This document shows, one piece after another, positions 1-10,533 of a DNA stretch of 64,000 nucleotides. The position numbers and the translations under genes were made by a program. The DNA is from Pinus tabuliformis (Eukaryota > Streptophyta > Pinopsida > Pinales > Pinaceae): positions 271,715,174-271,779,173 of the forward strand of contig CM062804.1 of assembly GCA_031772625.1 (NCBI GenBank), given 5' to 3'. Position 1 is the first letter of the stretch. Each line of letters begins with the position of its first letter. Under the pieces are notes generated by a model, which did not search any database, was not told the origin of the DNA, and saw only the letters and a program-made list of their open reading frames with translations.

Positions 1-290
1 TTAAAAAGGGTATATTGATTTTTTTGGATCAACTTTTCTTTTTCTGAATTTTTATTTTAATATAAAGGTTAGACTTATATTAAAATACTTTATCATTAGT
101 TTCTTTTTATTATTTTATTAATTGATTGATATAATTTATTTACTAAAATTTATTTAATATTACTTTTATAAATAGGTCGTTACAAACCCCCTGTAGGAGT
201 TTTTTCCTCAAATACATTTTGGTGTTTCTATGTAAATGTATTTGTTAGGTATGCTTCATCTATTCAGAAATATTTGGGAAGAATTAAGAG
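1..290. other. AT-rich non-coding DNA
   Basis: This stretch is strongly AT-rich with short T-runs. I see no open frame or repeat of note. If the exons that follow are real, its right end would be intron sequence. Confidence 0.4.
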
Positions 291-796
291 GCATTTGTGT
301 CTTGCATTCAGAGTAATTATAACGATTTGATGAAGGCATTGACAAACTCTGGACACTCGTGGATAGGCCTGACACTGAAGGTAACAGTTTTAACAATTAA
401 GAACATTGCCTTTTATTTATTCAAGCTTGCAATTCTACTGCCTTATCATGTAAAATTACTTTTCAATGCTACAGATACATTTGAGTGTTCAATGGCTTTG
501 TTTATGGTTCTTGAATTAATAGGAGTGCTGATCACAGTGTCAGTCCTTTATCCACAGAAGTGTTGTAATATCTGTTTTTCCTTTGCTTGAAGTTTCCAAT
601 CTATCTCCATATGTCTTTGCAGTTATGTACAGGACTGAAAGCAGCAGATATGTTGGTTCAATCAACTCATGTAAAATTTGGGGAGATTTCAGAGAAGGTG
701 GAGGCCCTTGAAGCCTTGCTAAAAAGGGGAGAGAGTGCATTGTCAAGGATTCCAACTGATAAAATAATAAATAAAGGAGCCGGTATTAGAAACTGA
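291..796 (+). CDS. Two candidate terminal exons of an unidentified gene
   Basis: An open block at 291-380 ends in AAG followed by a gt donor at 381. A second open block at 623-796 follows a pyrimidine-rich tract ending in cag and closes with TGA at 794-796. Both blocks are in the same phase, so removing 381-622 (242 bp, GT-AG) leaves one continuous frame of about 87 codons. The second block encodes an acidic/basic amphipathic helix (KFGEISEKVEALEALLKRGE) that could form a coiled coil. I do not recognise the family. No upstream exon is visible, so the 5' part would lie to the left of the window or is lost. It could be a live gene's 3' end, a pseudogene fragment, or chance. The splice geometry and matching phase are the only support. 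Confidence 0.35.
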
Positions 797-1793
797 ACAT
801 CTCTTTGTATAGAAGCTTAATGCTATGACACATTTCAGTACAAGCTTCTGCAGAGTATTGGGGTAAGATTGAATCCCTATGAGTACAAGAATGTTGTTCA
901 CAAGGCAAACTACTCTTGAAATACAAAATGATGAACATCCAATTAAATGGTTTCTAATTATTAGTTCAAAGAAACAAAACTCTGTTGTTCAACATGAACT
1001 TACTTTGCTTTTCTTTATGCTTTTAGAGCAGGAGTCATTTCGTAGGTTTTTTTCTACAGTTTTTTTTTTCTTTGTAAACATACATTGAGGAATTTGTATT
1101 AATTAAAAGGGCTGAAGCAAGAGCTTACAGCAGTAGAACAAAAGTGGTTGCATGCCTTGGTGTTGTGCATTATTGAAGCCAGAGCATGTCCCTTTATAAC
1201 TAGGGTTCAAACTATTACAAAAATGCAGCCTAAGACTATAAGAAGGATGGTGCTGGGTAATTTGTCTTTGTTTTACAAAATGAGGTGGCAAGGCGGTTCT
1301 ACTTATAGCTGTATACCTGAGGTATCTACGAACTAAGTCTTCAAAATATAACATAGCCCATCTGAGAGAAATCGGGGGGATCTTTGTTTGCTGTTGATAA
1401 TGAGCTGTCACCATTTTCCTTCATTGCCCCTGAAGGTCACATGATTGGCTGCAGGCAAGTGTCGACCGGCGACTTAGGAGAGAGATGAGTGCTGAGCTGC
1501 TACTGCTCTGCTAGGGCTGGTGCTATCTCAACTTCTAACCTGTTGAATGTTGCACTAGGCTTGCACATCTTCGAAACCAATGCCTCCAACATTTCCATTC
1601 GACTTCTTGCTGCTGCAGGATCCCCAAAATGATCTCAGCTTCGAGTTGGCCACTGGGTTTGTGTTTGCTGGAGTCGGTTAAATGAGATTGCAGAGCAGAT
1701 ATGAGAACACTGATGGTGGCTTCATGGTGTTGGAGAGCCTGCCTTTTCCTGGAGCTTCTAAAAATCCTTTATTGCCACAATTGCAAGAGGGCC
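797..1793. other. Unassigned intergenic DNA
   Basis: No supported gene. Just after the stop at 796 the DNA could be 3' UTR of the candidate exons. Short open frames between 1,103 and 1,414 overlap on both strands and show no recognisable motif, so I treat them as chance. Confidence 0.4.
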
Positions 1794-2095
1794 TGACTCG
1801 GTGTAGCACGACTCTTATAAGACCCAAGAGTACCTGCGGGTCTTGACGGGTTTTATAGCGAGATGGGTCACTTTCTTAGACCTCGCGGTTTCTACCTGTA
1901 CCTGCCAAAAAGCACATAAAACTCGGCTACCCGCATTGAACCCGTGAAGAATCGTATATGACCCACATAAGACCCGTGGAGACCCTCAAATTTTGATTTT
2001 TTGATTTTTGATTTTCTAATTTCTTTTTGGAGATCATGTGGAGGGAAAGGGGAAATTGAGGGAAATTTTGCGGAGTCTTATACGAGTACGAGTCA
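1794..2095. mobile_element. Possible MITE (about 300 bp) with imperfect terminal inverted repeats
   Basis: The left end starts TGACTCG and soon contains ACTCTTATAAGAC. The right end, read on the other strand, also starts TGACTCG and contains ACTCGTATAAGAC. Both ends therefore carry the same two blocks in inverted order, around a non-coding centre. I do not find a clear target-site duplication at 1,786-1,793 and 2,096-2,103, so the family cannot be named (a hAT-type non-autonomous element is one option). Confidence 0.3.
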
Positions 2096-2719
2096 TGCAA
2101 CATTGGTCTGACTCAGAATTGCAAATTGCACCAGGAAGAAGGTGAGGGTCATCCACTAGCCATGAGCAAAAGTCGGGCCTTGTGCCAATGTTCCAGGATT
2201 TTACAAGGGAACCAGCTGAGGGTTGAAAGGTGGTGGATCTAGAAGCCTCTTGCAAATTTATACCACCTTGCTTCATGGGATCCATCACAGGGTGATCATA
2301 ATAACAGATGCAGTGAGTGTGTGGCATAAGGCAGGGGGTCTGAGATTGTTCGTCCTTGTCCTGTATTCATGCAAGGGTTGCGTCGTATGATGCTCCACTT
2401 GCCGATGCATTTGCAATCAAGGGATTGAACTATCATGACGTTGATTTGTTATCATTAGGGAACCCCTATTTTTCTTTGGAGGATTTGTTTGCCTTTGTGT
2501 ATGCGAGGGAGTTGTGTTCACAGAGGATGTGATGTCACTCCAACAATCAAATCTTGTGCATATTTGTCAAACTCTAGATATAATGGAGGCCAAGTGTATG
2601 TATTTAGGCAGTGTCTGGTGGACCATATGTTGGATGATAGGACTGGAATCAGTGAGCACTATGAGCTTTCCGAGTTGTAGACTAGGTGTTTGTTGCAATC
2701 CTTGCAACAGTGTAGATGT
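2096..2719. other. Unassigned DNA with one stop-free stretch
   Basis: A plus-strand frame from about 2,370 to 2,530 reads without stops for some 50 codons but ends in an unrelated frame. I could not match it to a retrotransposon or host domain. Nothing else is supported. Confidence 0.35.
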
Positions 2720-3165
2720 GTTGGGTATGTGTTATATTCTTTCCACGGGTAGCCACACGCTAGTTGGGCAAACCCAAGGATGGGTGGTGGACCCAAGGAT
2801 TGTGGGCGAACCCACCCATGGTTTCACACATAGTTTTTGCACATGGTTTTGCCCATGGTATTTTGTATATCGGGTCAAGGGAACTATGGTTATGTTCTAA
2901 TCTAGGGTTAATGGATTGGGGTTTATGAATGCTTCGACATGTATATAATGTATTGTAACATTGAAAGGAATATAATGAAAAATCAATTTGGTTTTCCTAG
3001 TTTTGGGTTCCAGGAGAAATTTTTGTGTATGTATGTATATATATATATATTATTGTTATTATTATTATTTTTTTTTGTTTATATATTTTCACCATTGTAT
3101 ATATTTTTTTTCCTGTTTTTAAGAATTCATTTGCAGGCAATTTCTATACAAGGTTAAAACCTACA
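2720..3165 (+). mobile_element. Right-hand part of the 5' LTR of Copia element 1
   Basis: The sequence ends in CTACA at 3,165, two bases before a clear initiator-Met-tRNA primer binding site, so it must be the 3' end of a 5' LTR. The interior has T-rich and TA-rich low complexity around 3,035-3,110. The left limit of the LTR is not resolved because no second copy of this LTR exists in the window, so 2,720 is a guess. Confidence 0.45.
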
Positions 3166-3167
3166 TT

Positions 3168-3179
3168 TGGTATCAGAGT
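3168..3179 (+). promoter_or_regulatory. Primer binding site (initiator Met tRNA), Copia element 1
   Basis: TGGTATCAGAGT differs by one base from the usual plant initiator-Met PBS TGGTATCAGAGC. It lies two bases after the LTR end and sets the direction of the element as plus. Confidence 0.75.
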
Positions 3180-3289
3180 TATTTCGTCTTCAAGGGGGCA
3201 CCTTTGCGACTGAGGGGTTTTGCTCGGGCCTATGGTAGACCCTGTTATAGTGGGAGATCTGTGAGATCGATTCTCGCGGTGAAAGGAGA

Positions 3290-4080
3290 TGGCGAACAAT
3301 GGAAAGATAGAGATCGAGAAATTCAACGGACAGAGTTTTGAGCTATGGAAGCTCAAGATGGAGGATCTGTTGGTGGACAAAGATTAGGGGATTGTTGTAG
3401 ATCCAACTACAACACTAATAGGAATGTTAATAGAAGACTGGGCTAAGTTAGATTGGAAGGCAAAGAGCACAATACGATTGTATCTCTTAGATTCAATATT
3501 GTTGAATGTATTGCAAGAAGCTACGACAAAGGCTTTGTAAGACAAGTTAGGGACTTTGTATCAATCTAAGTCCCTGGTGAACGAACCGTTCCTGCGGAAA
3601 AAGTTGTATAACCTAAGGATGAAGGATGGAGACTCTGCGACAGAGCATCTAAATGCGTTCAATACAATGGTAAGTCAGTTGTTATCTGTTGATATTAAAA
3701 TTTCAGACGAAGATAAACGCATTAGTCTGTTGTGTAACTTGTGTTCTCTACTAGACTCGTGGGATAGTCTAGTTGTTGCCATAGGTAGTAATACAACTAC
3801 CTTGAAATTTGATGAAATAGTCTCATCCTTGTTGTCGGAGGAGATGAGACGGAAAAATATGGAGAGCCAAAATGGAGATGCCTTGTTTGTAAGAGGACGA
3901 CCCCAGAACATAAATAGAAATAAGTCCTCTAGTGGGAGATCTAAATCTCCAGGAAAATTTGCAAAGGTATGCTAGAAATGCAGAAAGTAAAGGCACTACA
4001 AAAATGATTGTAGATCTAAAACTCCTGAGAAAGGAAAGGGATTTGATGATGCTCTGTTGTAGAGGCGAAAACCACCTCGG
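3290..4080 (+). pseudogene. gag: Copia element 1 gag remnant (UBN2-type)
   Basis: The frame opens with ATG at 3,290 (MANNGKIEIEKFNGQSFELW), typical of the gag polypeptide of plant Copia elements that assembles the virus-like particle. It is interrupted by in-frame TAG near 3,385 and TAA near 3,537, then reads on from 3,556 to 3,975. The latter part holds the UBN2-like helical core and a basic tail (GRSKSPGKF). The zinc knuckle expected next is damaged: a stop falls after KVC and only remnants of a CX2C/H pattern follow. The protein cannot be made as one piece. The element continues into a protease frame at 4,095. Confidence 0.75.
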
Positions 4081-4094
4081 ATGAAGGTGGGGAT

Positions 4095-4400
4095 GTGTAC
4101 TTGGCTTCTTCTTCAAGTACACACATAGATCATGAGGCATGGTTGATTGACTCAGGTGCATCCCTTCACATGGTTGATGGGGGTGATGTCTTCTTAGGTG
4201 ATGATAGGAAGACTAGAATCATAGGACGTGGAAAAGTCAAGCTGAAGTTGCAAGGTGGACGGATTATAACACTTCCTGGTGTTCTGCACATTCTTGGATT
4301 GCCCAGAAATCTAATTTCTGTAAGCAAGATGGATGTTACAGGTGTAAAAGAGTGTTCGAGAAAGATATCTGCAAGATGGTTCGTTCGCAACATTTATTTT
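4095..4400 (+). pseudogene. Copia element 1 protease remnant, truncated
   Basis: The frame contains WLIDSGASLHM, the aspartic protease active site (DSG) of Copia elements, followed by the usual VLHILGLPRNLISVSKM segment at about residues 60-80. After about 4,345 a frameshift moves the expected continuation (VFEKDICKMVR) into another frame. The element then stops abruptly near 4,400, where the LTR remnant of the next Copia element begins. Pre-integrase, integrase, RT and RNase H are absent. I read this as truncation by, or recombination with, Copia element 2. Confidence 0.75.
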
Positions 4401-4405
4401 AATTG

Positions 4406-4520
4406 TGAAGATTGCAATAGTGAGCTATTTGTTATCTGTCGTTAATTAAATAACAAAAGACAAATAAACTGCATCACTTAGAAGAATAGTTTTCAGTTTA
4501 TCGCCATCATGGTTTTTTCA
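4406..4520 (+). mobile_element. Truncated 5' LTR end of Copia element 2
   Basis: About 115 bp between the end of Copia element 1 coding homology and a second primer binding site. It ends in TTTTTTCA at 4,520, as an LTR should (CA). The left part of the LTR appears lost, so the start is approximate. Confidence 0.5.
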
Positions 4521-4522
4521 CC

Positions 4523-4535
4523 TGGTATCAGAGCG
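4523..4535 (+). promoter_or_regulatory. Primer binding site (initiator Met tRNA), Copia element 2
   Basis: TGGTATCAGAGCG is a perfect match to the plant initiator-Met priming site, two bases after the LTR end. Confidence 0.85.
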
Positions 4536-5251
4536 TAGCTAATCAAATTTGAGGTTCAAAAGCAAAAGGAAGCAGATTGTGCAGTTTGAGAGGGAGATCT
4601 AAAGCACAAACTTCTAAATATGCGCAAGCCAATCTAGGGTGCAAATAGCAGGGGAACACAAATTCGATTTGCAGATCCAAGAGGAAAAGTTTGATTTTGC
4701 TCCAAATCTGTGACAATAGGCAGTGGTATTGCGAGGAAATAATTCTGGTGAGCAGTTCAGTCAGTTCGCAGAGTAGATTTGGTGGAAAAAATTTGGAGCA
4801 GGGGTTTATAGTTGCAGATCTGTGCCAGGAAGGAAGAGGAAAGCACATAGGAGAAGTTTCTAGCAATTTCTTAGAGGGTTTCCAGCTGAGGGGGAGGAGA
4901 TCGAAATTCCAACAATGGGAGGCTAAATTCTGCAGTGCGAATTAGCTAGTCCAATAGAGCGAGATACCAGAAGAAGGTTTAATCAATTGTCGGAGGCGGG
5001 ATCAATGTTCGAAAGGTAGAGCGAATTTCTTCCAAAGGCAGAGGGAGGCTAGATGTCTCACTTGAAGGCAAATCTAGGGCTGTACAAATTTCCAGAGGCC
5101 AGATCAAATCTAGGGTTGTACAAATTTCCAGAGGCCAGATTTGCGCATTCCAAGAGGAGGGCGAACAACAAAAGAAGCCATATCCAGGTGCCGGAAAGAG
5201 AAAAAGGGAGTTCTAGTTCATTGACCTCCAACATACTTGAGTTTCACAAAG
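4536..5251 (+). other. 5' leader of Copia element 2
   Basis: Untranslated leader between PBS and gag, rich in short A/G-rich tracts. It holds a perfect-to-near-perfect 36-bp tandem duplication at 5,069-5,140. No coding homology. Confidence 0.55.
5069..5140 (+). repeat. 36-bp tandem duplication in the Copia 2 leader
   Basis: Units 5,069-5,104 and 5,105-5,140 begin CAAATCTAGGG and end GAGGCCAGAT. They differ at a single position (c/t at the twelfth base). It is probably a replication-slippage or template-switch duplication made during reverse transcription. Confidence 0.85.
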
Positions 5252-6054
5252 ATGACCACAATAGGTCTTAGGGATCAAGACAAACTTGACAAAGCCTCTA
5301 GCTTTGGCGTATGGAAGGCCAAAATGCAATTTCTATTGGATGAGCATGGTTTAAAGGAGTTCATGATAAATTTCATGGAAGAGTTAACAGATCCACAACA
5401 GTTGGCTACCTTCAAGAAAGAAATGGCCAAAGCTAAGAGGATGGTCTTAGATGGGATTCAGGATCACATAGTCTTGCATATTGCAGACAAGAATACGACA
5501 AAGGACATGTGGGATGTTATCATAAAACTGTATGAGAATCCATCAGAGAATCGTAAATGATTCTCAAGGAGAAGCTAAGGACCACCAAGATGCAGAAGGG
5601 AGAAGGCGTTACATCCTATCTCACTAGAATTCAGACAATTAGAGATGAACTTGCGGTAGTGGGAGAGAAACCTGAAGAAAGTGAGCTAGTGCAGACAACT
5701 CTCAACGGTTTCACCAAGGAGTGGCATATTTTTGTCCAAGTTATTTTTGGGCGAGATATGCTACCTGGATGGGATCGTCTATGGAGTGACTTCACTCAGG
5801 AGGAGCTGAGGCTCAGTCTTGCAACAATTATTATCAACAACAGTAGTAAGGGACCGAAGGAGGAGGAGGATGAGGAGAACGTAGCCCTTGCAAGTAAGGG
5901 AAAGGCGAAGAAGGGTCCTAGTCAGGGACAAGGCTCAATGGGAGGAGAAAAGAAGAAGAAAGACCTGTTGAAGGTCAAGTGCTTCGGGTGTGGTGAATTT
6001 GGCCACTACGTCTCCCAGTGTCCTCAAAGGAAGAAGGACAAGAAGCAAGAGTAG
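5252..6054 (+). pseudogene. gag: Copia element 2 gag with zinc knuckle, one frameshift
   Basis: Starts at ATG 5,252 (MTTIGLRDQDKLDKASSFGVW), the first ATG after the leader. A one-base change near 5,557 breaks the frame (a TGA at 5,558-5,560 in the first frame), and the rest reads 5,557-6,054. The second half has the UBN2-like GEGVTSYLTRIQTIRDEL region, WDRLWSDFTQEELR, a lysine-rich linker, and an intact CX2CX4HX4C zinc knuckle (CFGCGEFGHYVSQC) near the C-terminus for RNA binding. The protein ends KKDKKQE. This gag is clearly related to that of complex F at 40.5-52 kb, which lacks RT, so this lineage may be close to its autonomous partner. Confidence 0.8.
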
Positions 6055-6447
6055 ACAACAACTTCGACAGAGATCGATGAGTTGACCACTAGATTGGAGG
6101 AGTTTGCACTGATAGCAACTGTACCTCTAGGAGGAGGGGCTTGATACCTTAGCGTGTCAAGATGGGCAAGGTCCAGTGTAGATGCAACATGGAGATCGGT
6201 TCTAGCTATTTCAACAGGACCATCACGTTTACTACAGAGGCCCAGAGTATCATAGTAGTAGGTTCAGTGTCAGTAGAGCTAGTCGCAGCCGGTCCTTGAG
6301 AGACATTGCATAACTAGAAGCAGTGGCATAGGCAGTGCGAATTGCTCAGTTGTATAGTGCAAATGAAGTTCTAGCTAGAGTGACTTCCCATTGGGAGATC
6401 GAGACTCAGAGACATAGGGGCTGGAAGGAATCCCAATAGCAACAAAT
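6055..6447 (+). other. Degenerate segment where Copia integrase should be
   Basis: The first about 90 bases continue a gag tail (EIDELTTRLEE). After that I find no protease, HHCC zinc finger or DDE integrase. Only about 300 bp separate gag from RT, against roughly 2 kb in a complete Copia element, so protease and integrase have been deleted or replaced. Confidence 0.6.
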
Positions 6448-7030
6448 GGGTGTTGAAGAAGATGAATGCAAAAGGCAAAGTGGAGAAATACAAAGTTTAG
6501 TTAGTAGCGAAAGGTTATTCCCAGGTGCTGGGAATTGATTTTAGTGATATTTTTTCTCCTGTTTACAAGTTAGCTTCTATTATATTACTTTTATTTGTTG
6601 CCACTACTTTTGATTTTGAGGTGGAACAAATGGATGTGAAGACAACATTTCTTCATGGGGATCTGGAAGAAGAAATATACATGAAGCAATTAGAAGGCTT
6701 TGTGGTGAAGGGTAAGAAAGAACTGGTATGTAGGCTAAAAAAGTCTCTATATGGGTTAACGCTGTCACCAAGGATGTGGTATCAAAAATTTGATACATAT
6801 ATGTGGGGACTTGGCTTCACAATGAGCAAAGCAGATCACTGTGTGTATTTTAAATTGATTAGTGACCGTGTTATTTATTTGGTCTTGTATGTGGATGATA
6901 TGTTGTTGATTGGAAATGACAGAGAAATTATCCAGGATGTGAAGACCCAATTGTCCTCTAAATTCGACATGAAGGATCGGTGCTGCAAAATATATTTTGG
7001 GCGTGGAAATTAAACGAGACCGGGCAAATA
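6448..7030 (+). pseudogene. Copia element 2 reverse transcriptase remnant
   Basis: Reads WVLKKMNAKGKVEKYK, then a TAG, then VAKGYSQVLGIDFSDIFSPV and QMDVKTTFLHGDLEEEIYM. The catalytic YVDDMLL motif is intact at about 6,888-6,908. These are the standard blocks of Copia RT (fingers and palm). The frame is lost after KDRCCKIYFGRGN near 7,010 (the expected form is a short loop before YFLG). It lies directly downstream of gag without integrase, so the element cannot mobilise itself. Confidence 0.8.
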
Positions 7031-7169
7031 GGGAGCTCTAGTTAAACCAAAGGAAGTATGTTGAGACAACATTGTAGAGGTTTAATATGCAAAATAACAA
7101 ACCGATGTAGGTTTGTATTCCTGTAGGTGTATAGTTATTTGCTAAACAATGACCCAAGACACATGAAGA

Positions 7170-7630
7170 GGAAGAGGACATGTCCTGTGTTCCATATACC
7201 AGTGCAGTTGGTAGGCTGATGTGTGCAATGGTTTGTACCAGACCAGATATTGCACATGCAATGGGAGTATTGAGCAAGTTTATATCAAAACTAGGAAAGG
7301 AGCATTGGACAACAATGAAGCAGGTTTTCAGGGATTTGCATGGAACTAGTGATTATGGTTTGTGCTACCGCGAAAGATCAGGATTGGACAATGTTGGACA
7401 TACGTGGCTTTGTTGATGCAGACTGAGTTAGAGATATGGATCAAAGAAGATCTACTAGTGGATATGTGTTTAACCTATTTGGAGGAGCAGTTAGTTGGAT
7501 GAGAAAAAGACAATCTATAGTGGCACTTTCAACTACAGAGGTTGAATACATGGCAAACAGTCATGCAAGCAAGGAAGCAGTTTGGTTGCAGAGATTTGTG
7601 TTCAAATATGGGGTTGGTACAACGAGTTGT
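7170..7630 (+). pseudogene. Copia element 2 RNase H remnant
   Basis: Two short frames preserve YTSAVGRLMCAMVCTRPDIA (connection to RNase H) and MDQRRSTSGYVFNLFGGAVSW with LSTTEVEYMA, the RNase H segment of Copia pol with its AEYMA-type acidic motif altered to VEYMA. Similarity stops near 7,630 at VWLQRFVFKYGVGTTSC. The last part of RNase H, the polypurine tract and the 3' LTR are missing. Confidence 0.75.
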
Positions 7631-7978
7631 AAGGATAAATTATGGGGTTGGGGGTGCACTCTAACCATCCCGGGGATGCATCCCTTAGTGTTTGTCATTC
7701 CCTTGTCCCAAAAACCAATGCAACATAGCCTTTTCCAAATTGATTTAACTAAAATTATTATCGATGACCACCAAATCGATTGATCACAAATTATAGGGTT
7801 TCTTCTCTACAGTTGTCTATGCTTTGCTTTGCGAGAGGGGGCTTTGCCCCCTCATTTAGCTAGATTGTTTATGGAGTTCAGAACGATTTTGGATCTACTG
7901 ATATTCCCCTTCAATCTCCTCGTCTTCGACATACTTTTCATAGATTAGTAGGGTGAAGTGGGGTTTATGGTTCGTAAC
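7631..7978. other. Unassigned spacer with a perfect hairpin
   Basis: No gene. At 7,835-7,853 GAGGGGGC-ttt-GCCCCCTC forms a perfect 8-bp stem with a 3-base loop. The origin of the DNA between the truncated Copia and the solo LTR is unclear. Confidence 0.4.
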
Positions 7979-8566
7979 CAATCCATGTGGATGTTGGTGG
8001 CCACCCACCTATCCCATTTGGACCCCCACAACTGTCTCTTTCAGTTTTTTTGTTTCCTTAATTATAGCACAATTTACTATTTTTAGCAGTTTTTGGGGTC
8101 CTAAACTTCCGGAGCCGTTTTGAGGCCCTAAAAATCATCTTTTTCGTCGTAGTCCTTGGAGAGATCTTTCCAACGGGCTATCATGCGCGTCAAACGGAGA
8201 TCGTACGACCAATTCGCGACCCCGGGAAGTTGATGTACCAACTTACCCAAAAACGGGGCCCACAATTTGGCGTTTCATCTTCTAGGGTTAGGTTTTGGAA
8301 TGTGAAGGGTTTTCCATTGTTTCTCAACAATAAATAGGCCCTCGAGCCTCATTGTAACACAGTTTTTGGAGAACAGTTCAGAGGCATGTAGCCGACACAT
8401 CTCTTCTCAGAGATAAGCTACCATCGCCCTAGTTGGGTTATTTCCATTTCTATTTGTAAGCATATTTCAGTATTTTACAGTAATGAAATGAAGTATTATT
8501 TCCGCTGCATATTTGTCTTTATGGTTATCTCTGTATTTTATTGCGTTCCTGTTTAAATCCGGATCA
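7979..8566 (+). mobile_element. Solo LTR of the Gypsy A family
   Basis: 588 bp matching the LTRs of element A1 throughout, including TTGGTGGCCACC near the start, CCCGGGAAGTTGATGT, TTGGCGTTTCATCTTCTAGG, CAATAAATAGGCC (TATA-like) and the end CCGGATCA. The start has decayed from TGATCC to CAATCC. It is flanked on both sides by GTAAC (7,974-7,978 and 8,567-8,571), a perfect 5-bp target-site duplication. No internal sequence is present, so this is the product of LTR-LTR recombination. Confidence 0.92.
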
Positions 8567-8639
8567 GTAACAAACCCTCTGCTGGGTGCATCGTTGTAGC
8601 TAGAAATTTAGGGTGTTGCCTGACAAAAACGGTGCAATA

Positions 8640-9760
8640 TCCAAAATGTGAGGTTAAATTTGACAAAGATCAATAATATGTCCAATATATGCAGGATCAT
8701 TCTCTGATTTGCAAATTTGTTGGATTATGGCCCCTCTGAAAAGTTTTTGATTGGGTGGATCCAAAACAAATGGAACCTCTAAGGTCAAATAGAATTGGAG
8801 TTAGGGGCAAATGGTTTATTAACAATCATTTTCTCTATCTTGGAAGACAAATCAAGGGTTTTTGAAGGAGGGTCATATTCTTTCAACAACGCAAGGCTCT
8901 TCATTCAATTTTGGAAGGAGCAGTATAACCTAGGAAGGAAGATTTCTTTGTTATTCTGATGTGGGTCCGTCTCTTTTCTATTACTAAGGAATATTGGGAG
9001 GAGGAAACCCTTGATGTATCAATATTGTTGTCGACAACTTTGTCAAAGTATTAGAGGCTACTAAGAGAGGGAGGTACACTTCATATGCTCATCTCTGTGT
9101 TCACATGAAGAACTTCTAGCCTCTTCCAGCCTCTATAGATATTTATTATCGGGATAATGTTTGGAAGTAATCTCTAGATTATGAACATGTCCCTTTTAGA
9201 TGTAGATGTCTTGAATATGGGCATTTTACTAGGGATTGTTTGATAAATACCAAGGAATCGTCTAAAGCACACCCTTTTCAAAAAGAGCAAGATGATTAAG
9301 GAAAAGTTTCGTAAAGAAGAAGAAATTTGAGTCCTTAGGTTACCTCAAATCTTGATAAGATCCCTAGATCTGGAAATAGGTTCGAGTCTGTCTCCTCTCT
9401 AAAGGAGTCCCTAGACATGACAACTTTCAATCAAGCATGCAATTAGTAGAAGAAAAATTCTATAACCCTCTATCAAATTCTACAGAGTCCGTGCAAAAGT
9501 ATTTTGAAGAGCACCAACAAAATCCATCACCCCAAGAAATGATTAGCTCCCCTTTGGAAGACGCTGAAGCAGAAGCCCTACTAGAGGATATGGATTTGGA
9601 TGACATACGACTGATTGCCCTTGCAAAAGAATGACATGGAAAGATGTGAAGGACATCCCATATCACCAGTCTAGGATCCAGTATAACGACTATCTTCAAA
9701 GCAAGGAAAGAAACCAATTGGGCTCAAGTTCTTCACAGTCTAGTCTTGGGGTTCAAATGA
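8640..9760 (+). pseudogene. LINE ORF1 remnant (DUF4283 plus zinc knuckle)
   Basis: Translation in shifting plus-strand frames gives the pattern of plant L1-type ORF1 proteins: an RNA-binding DUF4283-like segment with FIQFWKEQYNL-type sequence, then DIYYRDNVW, then VPFRCRCLEYGHFTRDC, a damaged CCHC knuckle (CXC instead of CX2C). A later open piece at 9,437-9,634 encodes an acidic tail. Several stops interrupt it. ORF2 (endonuclease and RT) is absent. An A-rich end near 10,070 may be the old tail, but it is separated by about 300 bp. Confidence 0.55.
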
Positions 9761-10533
9761 AGGATTTCAAGATGGTCTACAGGCAAGACAAAGAAGCCAA
9801 AAAATGAAGCCACAAGAGCAATAAACACACTAATCCAAAGAGACGGTGAAAAATTAGTTAACTTAGGGAAAATTATGTCAATGTCAGAGACATTTCCCCC
9901 CTTGGAATATTGAATCTTCAAAGAGTTTCTATGTAGTGATGATTATTGTATTCATTGTATGATTATTTGTTATTGGCCAAAAGCTTGTTAGTCTTAAGAA
10001 TCTCTGGGATTTTAGTTTTTTTTTGGAAATTCAAGCTATATGTAATTTTTTTATTAATAAAATAATCATTTTACAAAAAAAACCTAAAATTATTTTCAAA
10101 AGAATAACGATATAAATTATTATTGTTAAAGTTACTATAAAAAAAGAGTACAAATGTAAATATTGTAATTGATTATAATAATTTTAACCCGATCAAATAA
10201 TTTTAATTAAAATCTTATAATTAAAGATTATATTAAATATCAATAAAAGCATATCAAGTATTTATTGTAATGATATTTTTATAAGTTTTTGGAGTTCATA
10301 GCCTTGTATAGATTTTTGAATAGCTTCAACTATGGTTTTATATTGAGTTGATTAAAAATTGAAATATGCATAGTGAGAATGGCACAAATTTAATGGGCTA
10401 ATTCAAGAAAGTAGGCAAAGATGTAAATGGTTTAATTGCCCTGAATGGAGTTGTCACAATTGATATAAATTTAAGAAATTATTTGTAACACCTACATAGG
10501 TAACCATAAGAAATATATACACACTATTTATAA
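9761..10533. other. AT-rich DNA, no gene
   Basis: Low-complexity AT-rich sequence with A- and T-runs. I see no coding pattern, tRNA or defined repeat. Confidence 0.4.

Noticed and set aside
2514..2900. 128-codon plus-strand open frame
   Set aside because: No domain, and it overlaps the likely LTR of Copia element 1.
7831..7853. Rho-independent-like hairpin
   Set aside because: A perfect GC stem, but this is plant nuclear DNA without a gene next to it, so a terminator role is not supported.
9380..9400. tRNA B-box-like GGTTCGAGTC
   Set aside because: No A-box or cloverleaf around it; it lies in the LINE ORF1 remnant.
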